From contig VGZG01000033.1 in NCBI GenBank assembly GCA_016872675.1, positions 1-33,143 on the forward strand: a DNA stretch of 33,143 nt, read 5' to 3'. The notes beneath the pieces were generated by a model, which ran no database searches, had not been told where the DNA came from, and worked only from the letters and a program-made list of their open reading frames with translations. Shown here in pieces: positions 29,734 through 33,143 of this stretch (position 1 is its first letter; every line of letters begins with the position of its first letter). The DNA is from Planctomycetota bacterium (GTDB lineage Bacteria; Planctomycetota; UBA1135; UBA2386). The translations under genes and the position numbers were made by a program.

Positions 29734-32220
29734 ATGCGTTTCCTCGCAGCTTCGTCCCTGTTCTTCGCCGCGCCGCTGATGGCGCAGGTGTTCCCCGAAG
29801 TCGAGCCCAACGGCACCGTCGCCAATGCGCAGATCGTCGCCCTCGGCTCGCAGATCAACGCCAGCCTGACGGCCGGCGAGGTCGACTGGTACACGTTCAC
29901 CACGCCTGGTGGCTACCACTCGATCCAGATGCTCAGCGACACGACGACGGGCGTCGACTTCGTGATGGACATCTTCGACGCGAGCGGCACGACGCTGCTG
30001 GCGTGGTGCGACGACTCGGGCCAGTTCAACTACCCGTCCTACCCGTCCTACTTCGGCGTCGTCCCCGCCGGCACGTACACGATCCGCTGCAAGGCGTTCT
30101 CGTCGACGTCGACGGGCAACTACCAGTTCAACCTGGGCCAGACCGCCTCGAAGCCGTACACCGGCAACGAGATCGAGCCCAACGACACGCTCGCGACGGC
30201 GCAGCCGGTCGGCGACGGCACGCAGCTGAACGCCAGCCTCGCGGCGCCGATCGTCGTCAACACGAACGCCGCCGCCGCCGCGACGGTGGTCGCGTCGGAC
30301 GCGGTCGCGTCGAGCACCGCGACGATCATCACCACGGCGGGCGCGCAGGTCGCCGGCACGTACAACGGCCTGTACTTCGTGCGCTTCACGTCGGGCGCCA
30401 ACGTCGGCCAGTCGCGCCGCATCACGTCCAACACCGCGACGACGATCACGACCGAGTCGTGGGGCACGTCGATCCCGGCGGCCTCGGACACGTTCGAGAT
30501 CATCACCAACGCGGCGACGATCCTGAGCGACACCGTCGCCTCGGCGACGACGACGGTCATCACGTCGACGGCGGCGTTGACGGCCTCGGTGTTCTCGACG
30601 CCGAGCAACACGCACGCCGTGCGCTTCCTGACCGGCGCCAACGCCGGCCAGTCGCGCGCGATCACGGCCAACACGGCGACGACGATCACGACGGCGGCCT
30701 GGAACACGGCCCCGGTCGCGGGCGACCAGTACGTCGTCGTCTCGGGCGGCAGCAGCAACAGCATCGCGCTCGCGACGCCGGTGACCGCCAACCAGTTCGG
30801 CATGGCGCCGGGCACGGGCTCGATCTCCTGGGTCCGCTGCACCAGCGGCCTCAACGTCGGCCAGAGCCGTCGCGTCCAGACCAACACGGCGAACACGATC
30901 CTGCTCGCCAGCGGCTTCGCCAACGCGCCGGCGCCGGGTGACACGTTCGAGGTCGACCAGTACGACTCGGACCTCTACCGCGTCGACGTCACGGCGCCGA
31001 AGGCGATGGTCGTCTTCAGCGTCACCGACGGCACGCTGCCGTGGGTCAGCGGCTGGTCGTACGAGGTCCTCGACGCGGCCGGCGCGCTGGTCAACAGCAC
31101 GACGTTCGGTACCAACCTCGCCGACTCGTCGGCCTTCCAGGGCCGCGTCAGCAGCTTCCGCGTCTTCTCGACCGGCACGTACTACGTGCGCATCTTCCAG
31201 CGCCGTTCGACGCCGACGACCTCGACGCCGATCGTCGTGACCGGCAACTACCGCTTCGAGCTCAAGCAGCGCGACTTCAACACCGGTGGCACGGTCACCG
31301 AGACCGAGCCGCTCGGCGGCCCGAACGCCAACAACACGGCGGCGACGGCGACCCCGATCAACCCCGGCCAGATTGGCGTCGGCAACATCACCAACAGCGC
31401 GGGCACCGACCCGTCGGACCTCTGGGGCCCGATCACGGTGCCGACCGCGTCGCTCATCGGCTTCCAGGTCAGCGCCGCCGCCACCGGCACGCCGCTGACG
31501 GACGCGTCGCTGGAGCTCGTCCAGCTGCTCGACCCGGTCGCCGGCACGCTCGGCACGCCGTCGTCGGTCACCGGCGGCAACGCCCTCGAGGCCGGCGGCC
31601 TGAACCCGCGCGGCCTGTTCAACTTCTCGCTCGCCGGCACGCAGTACTACGTCCGCGTGCTCAGCCCGGGCACGGGCGCGGCGCAGGCGGGTGACTACAA
31701 CCTGGAGATCACGATCCCGGATCTGCCGACGTACCTGACGGCCAACTACGCGACGGCTTCGGCCAACGCCACGGGCTGCGGCACGGCGGGCGTGCCGACG
31801 ATCGGTCGCGTCGGCAGCTGGGAGCAGCCGGTGATCGGCCAGACGTTCGTCCAGCGCGTCACCAACCTCAACGGTCTCGGCAACCTCGGCCTGCTGGTCC
31901 TCGGCACGTCGGGCGCGCTCGGCCCGAGTGGCGCGCCGGCCGGCTCGCCGCAGTCGGTCTACAACCCGCAGCCGCTCGACCTGACGCTGTTCGGCGCGCC
32001 GGGCTGCTTCCTCAACGTCAACCCGCTGGACATCCAGGTCCTGGTCGGCGACGCCACGGGCACGGCGGACTTCGCCCTGCCGACGCCGGGCAACCTCGCG
32101 CTGATCGGCTTCGTGCTGTTCTCGCAGCCGTGCAAGTGGGACTTCGCCACGCCGGTCAACCCGCTGGGCATCCAGCCGGGCAACTGGTCGCGCATCATCC
32201 TCGGCACGCGCACGTTCTGA
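29734..32220 (+). CDS. Secreted modular protein with PPC-like repeats (paralogue 2)
   Basis: An 828-aa paralogue of the preceding gene, starting with MRFLAASSLFFAAPLMAQ (signal peptide) and PEVEPNGTVANAQIVALGSQ. PPC-like units open at about residues 21, 147 and 525. Between units 2 and 3 it carries three copies of the roughly 70-80-aa 'GANxGQSRRI' module (the motif starts near residues 220, 300 and 370), where paralogue 1 has one; this accounts for most of its extra length. The C-terminal about 150 residues (GCGTAGVPTIGRV, SPQSVYNPQPLDLTLFGAPG, QPGNWSRIILGTRTF) are nearly identical to paralogue 1. It is very rich in Thr and Ala, encoded mostly by ACG and GCG codons. No enzyme motif; a surface or matrix protein is the best guess. 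Confidence 0.86.
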   Translation: MRFLAASSLFFAAPLMAQVFPEVEPNGTVANAQIVALGSQINASLTAGEVDWYTFTTPGGYHSIQMLSDTTTGVDFVMDIFDASGTTLLAWCDDSGQFNYPSYPSYFGVVPAGTYTIRCKAFSSTSTGNYQFNLGQTASKPYTGNEIEPNDTLATAQPVGDGTQLNASLAAPIVVNTNAAAAATVVASDAVASSTATIITTAGAQVAGTYNGLYFVRFTSGANVGQSRRITSNTATTITTESWGTSIPAASDTFEIITNAATILSDTVASATTTVITSTAALTASVFSTPSNTHAVRFLTGANAGQSRAITANTATTITTAAWNTAPVAGDQYVVVSGGSSNSIALATPVTANQFGMAPGTGSISWVRCTSGLNVGQSRRVQTNTANTILLASGFANAPAPGDTFEVDQYDSDLYRVDVTAPKAMVVFSVTDGTLPWVSGWSYEVLDAAGALVNSTTFGTNLADSSAFQGRVSSFRVFSTGTYYVRIFQRRSTPTTSTPIVVTGNYRFELKQRDFNTGGTVTETEPLGGPNANNTAATATPINPGQIGVGNITNSAGTDPSDLWGPITVPTASLIGFQVSAAATGTPLTDASLELVQLLDPVAGTLGTPSSVTGGNALEAGGLNPRGLFNFSLAGTQYYVRVLSPGTGAAQAGDYNLEITIPDLPTYLTANYATASANATGCGTAGVPTIGRVGSWEQPVIGQTFVQRVTNLNGLGNLGLLVLGTSGALGPSGAPAGSPQSVYNPQPLDLTLFGAPGCFLNVNPLDIQVLVGDATGTADFALPTPGNLALIGFVLFSQPCKWDFATPVNPLGIQPGNWSRIILGTRTF
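30379..30696 (+). repeat. Tandem module repeat inside paralogue 2, period 240 bp
   Basis: The segment beginning GTGCGCTTC at 30379 recurs at 30619, exactly 240 bases later, with about 11 differences in 78 aligned bases (hand count). A more diverged third copy of the protein motif lies near 30841. The nucleotide similarity indicates duplication within the gene. Confidence 0.75.
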
Positions 32221-32266
32221 TCGCAGGCTCAGAGGGACGGCGCGCCGGCGCGAGCCGGTGACGCCA

Positions 32267-32301
32267 CGCCACCGGCGCCCGCGAGGGCGCCGGTGGCGTT
32301 T
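32267..32301 (+). terminator. Strong terminator after paralogue 2, GCGA loop
   Basis: A perfect 14-bp stem (32267-32280 with 32285-32298) with a GCGA tetraloop and a TTT tail. It shares the loop and the inner GCGCCC/GGGCGC stem with the terminator of paralogue 1; differing outer positions are matched on both arms. Confidence 0.82.
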
Positions 32302-32313
32302 GTGAGGGGGGGG

Positions 32314-32319
32314 TATTCT
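32314..32319 (+). promoter_or_regulatory. -10 box before the paralogue 3 remnant
   Basis: TATTCT, a strong -10 match, lies just after the terminator of paralogue 2 and 38 bases before the ATG at 32358. The broken gene therefore still appears to have a promoter. No good -35 is seen. Confidence 0.4.
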
Positions 32320-32357
32320 GCGTTGCGTCGCCGCGCCCCTGGACGCCGAACACCCGC

Positions 32358-32845
32358 ATGCGCTTCTACTCCGCTTGCCTCGCCGCCGCCGCGCCGCTGC
32401 TCGCGCAGCAGCAACCCGAGATCGAGCCCAACGACACGCCCGCGACCGCGCAGGTCGTCGCGGTCGGCGCCCAGACCGACTGCGACCTCGTCGCCGGCGA
32501 GTTCGACTGGTTCCTGTTCACGACCTCGGGCGGTTACCACGACGTGGTCCCGGCAGCGCGCCGGCCGGTTCGCCGGCGGCCATCTACAACCCGCAGCCGC
32601 TCGACCTCGCGGCGTTCGGCGCGCCAGGCTGCACGCTCGACGTCGCGCCGCTGCTCGCCACCGTTCTGTTCGGCGACGCGGCGGGGGTGGCCGACCATGC
32701 GCTGCCCACGCCCAGCAACCCGGCGGTGGCCGGCTTCGTGCTGTTCCTGCAGCCGTGCAAGATCCACCTCACGCCGACGGTCAACGCGCTCGGGCTCCAG
32801 CCCGGCAACTGGGCGCGCGCCGTCTTCGGCAACCGCACGCACTGA
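32358..32845 (+). pseudogene. Deletion remnant of a third modular secreted paralogue
   Basis: From ATG 32358 the frame gives a signal peptide (MRFYSACLAAAAPLLAQ) and the start of a PPC-like unit (PEIEPNDTPATAQVVAVG, then GEFDWFLFTTSGGYHD). At about 32541-32548 similarity jumps to the last about 100 residues of the family (GSAPAGSPAAIYNPQPLD ... LQPGNWARAVFGNRTH), but in a different frame (+2) that ends at TGA 32843. Compared with paralogues 1 and 2, roughly 500-660 codons are missing. The two parts cannot be translated together without a frameshift, and I see no slippery sequence. The C-terminal part keeps the family reading frame without stops, so the deletion is recent or the join is an assembly fault. 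Confidence 0.82.
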
Positions 32846-32906
32846 GCACTGGCGCCGAGCGGCGGACCGGCCGCCGCGTCGGAGGCTGCGTCCCGGCGCT
32901 CGCCGT

Positions 32907-32934
32907 CGATCCTCGGCGGATCGACCGATCCGCC
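32907..32934. repeat. Two overlapping, mutually exclusive inverted repeats
   Basis: CGATCC (32907-32912) pairs with GGATCG (32918-32923), while GGCGGATC (32915-32922) pairs with GATCCGCC (32927-32934). They share GGATC, so only one can form at a time. They lie in the 180-base gap between the remnant and the lipoprotein gene; no T run follows. Another GCGGCGG/CCGCCGC stem is at 32859-32877. A terminator-like or operator role is possible. Confidence 0.35.
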
Positions 32935-33012
32935 TGCGCTCGCCGGCTTCGCCCCAGCCGCGGCTCCCGGCGCGCCGCCGATCTCGCGCTGGATCGCCCG
33001 CCGCCGGTGCCG

Positions 33013-33018
33013 TATCGC
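33013..33018 (+). promoter_or_regulatory. Near-leaderless -10 box of the last gene
   Basis: TATCGC lies eight bases before the ATG at 33027, repeating the pattern seen at several other genes in the window. Confidence 0.3.
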
Positions 33019-33026
33019 ATGCGGCG

Positions 33027-33143
33027 ATGCTGCGCTGGTCCCTCGCGTTCGCCGTGCCGTTGCTGCTCGTCGCCGCCTGCGCCCCGGGCGGCGAAGGGCC
33101 GGTGCGCGCGCCCGACGACCTGCCGTGGGGCGACCGGCCGGCG
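33027..33143 (+). CDS. Lipoprotein, N-terminal part only (runs off the window)
   Basis: Thirty-nine codons are open to the window edge. The start MLRWSLAFAVPLLLVAACAPGG is a lipoprotein signal peptide: one Arg, a hydrophobic core and the lipobox VAAC with Cys18. What follows (GEGPVRAPDDLPWGDRPA) is a polar linker with no recognisable domain. Function cannot be judged from this fragment. Confidence 0.6.
   Translation, partial: MLRWSLAFAVPLLLVAACAPGGEGPVRAPDDLPWGDRPA

Noticed and set aside
32358-32845. Programmed ribosomal frameshift joining the two parts of paralogue 3
   Set aside because: No slippery heptamer or downstream pseudoknot is seen at 32541-32548, and hundreds of residues present in both paralogues are missing, which points to a deletion.

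Overview
The window is GC-rich (about 70 % by eye), densely coding bacterial chromosome. It carries housekeeping genes (metK, nagB, ftsY, nusB, ribH, cdd, deoC) next to many secreted or lipid-anchored proteins. Several of these are large beta-rich surface-type proteins with PKD or pre-peptidase-like ('EPNDT') modules and a recurrent C-terminal domain ending in a 'QPGNWxRxIxGTRxF' signature. Together with the near absence of Shine-Dalgarno sequences and frequent leaderless-type promoters, this fits a member of the Planctomycetota. That assignment is an inference from style; no rRNA or other definitive marker lies in the window. I saw no tRNA, rRNA, CRISPR array, transposase or prophage module.

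Layout. 1-337 (minus): a 50-aa one-helix peptide coupled to a truncated membrane protein. 545-1804: metK with a strong terminator. 1938-2628: a consensus-like promoter, a leader that folds into a chain of GC-rich hairpins, a 97-aa protein resembling the arm-type DNA-binding part of integrases, and a GTGA-coupled 63-aa ORF. 2693-7264: an amino-sugar/cell-wall group of nagB, a GH3 glycosidase fused to a beta-lactamase-type serine hydrolase, and a secreted SGNH hydrolase. 7427-11621 (minus): ribH, nusB, ftsY, then an O-antigen-ligase-like/TPR membrane protein. 11829-14514: a 4-helix membrane protein and a secreted transglutaminase-like/alpha-beta hydrolase fusion. 14591-20620 (minus): a lipid kinase, two tandem QC/M28-type metallohydrolases, a frameshifted alpha/beta hydrolase and a PKD-domain secreted protein. 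20649-24103: an SDR sugar-type reductase, a thioredoxin-fold/TPR protein and a small hypothetical gene. 24199-27256: cdd, deoC and an aldehyde dehydrogenase, a coherent deoxynucleoside breakdown route. 27485-32845: three tandem paralogues of a secreted modular protein, the third a deletion remnant. 33027-end: the start of a lipoprotein gene.

How the genes work together. The GH3/beta-lactamase fusion probably cuts beta-N-acetylhexosaminides outside the cytoplasm, and NagB would feed the resulting amino sugar into glycolysis. Cdd, DeoC and the dehydrogenase together would take deoxycytidine towards deoxyuridine, deoxyribose phosphate towards glyceraldehyde-3-phosphate plus acetaldehyde, and acetaldehyde to acetate; the phosphorylase and phosphopentomutase steps are not in the window.

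The most unusual points are the hairpin-chain leader before the integrase-arm-like small gene; start codons placed 6-8 bases after a TANNNT-like -10 box at eight genes; the frameshift that removes the catalytic histidine of an alpha/beta hydrolase; the internal-deletion remnant of the third paralogue; module expansion in the second paralogue; and two almost identical GCGA-loop terminators after the intact paralogues.
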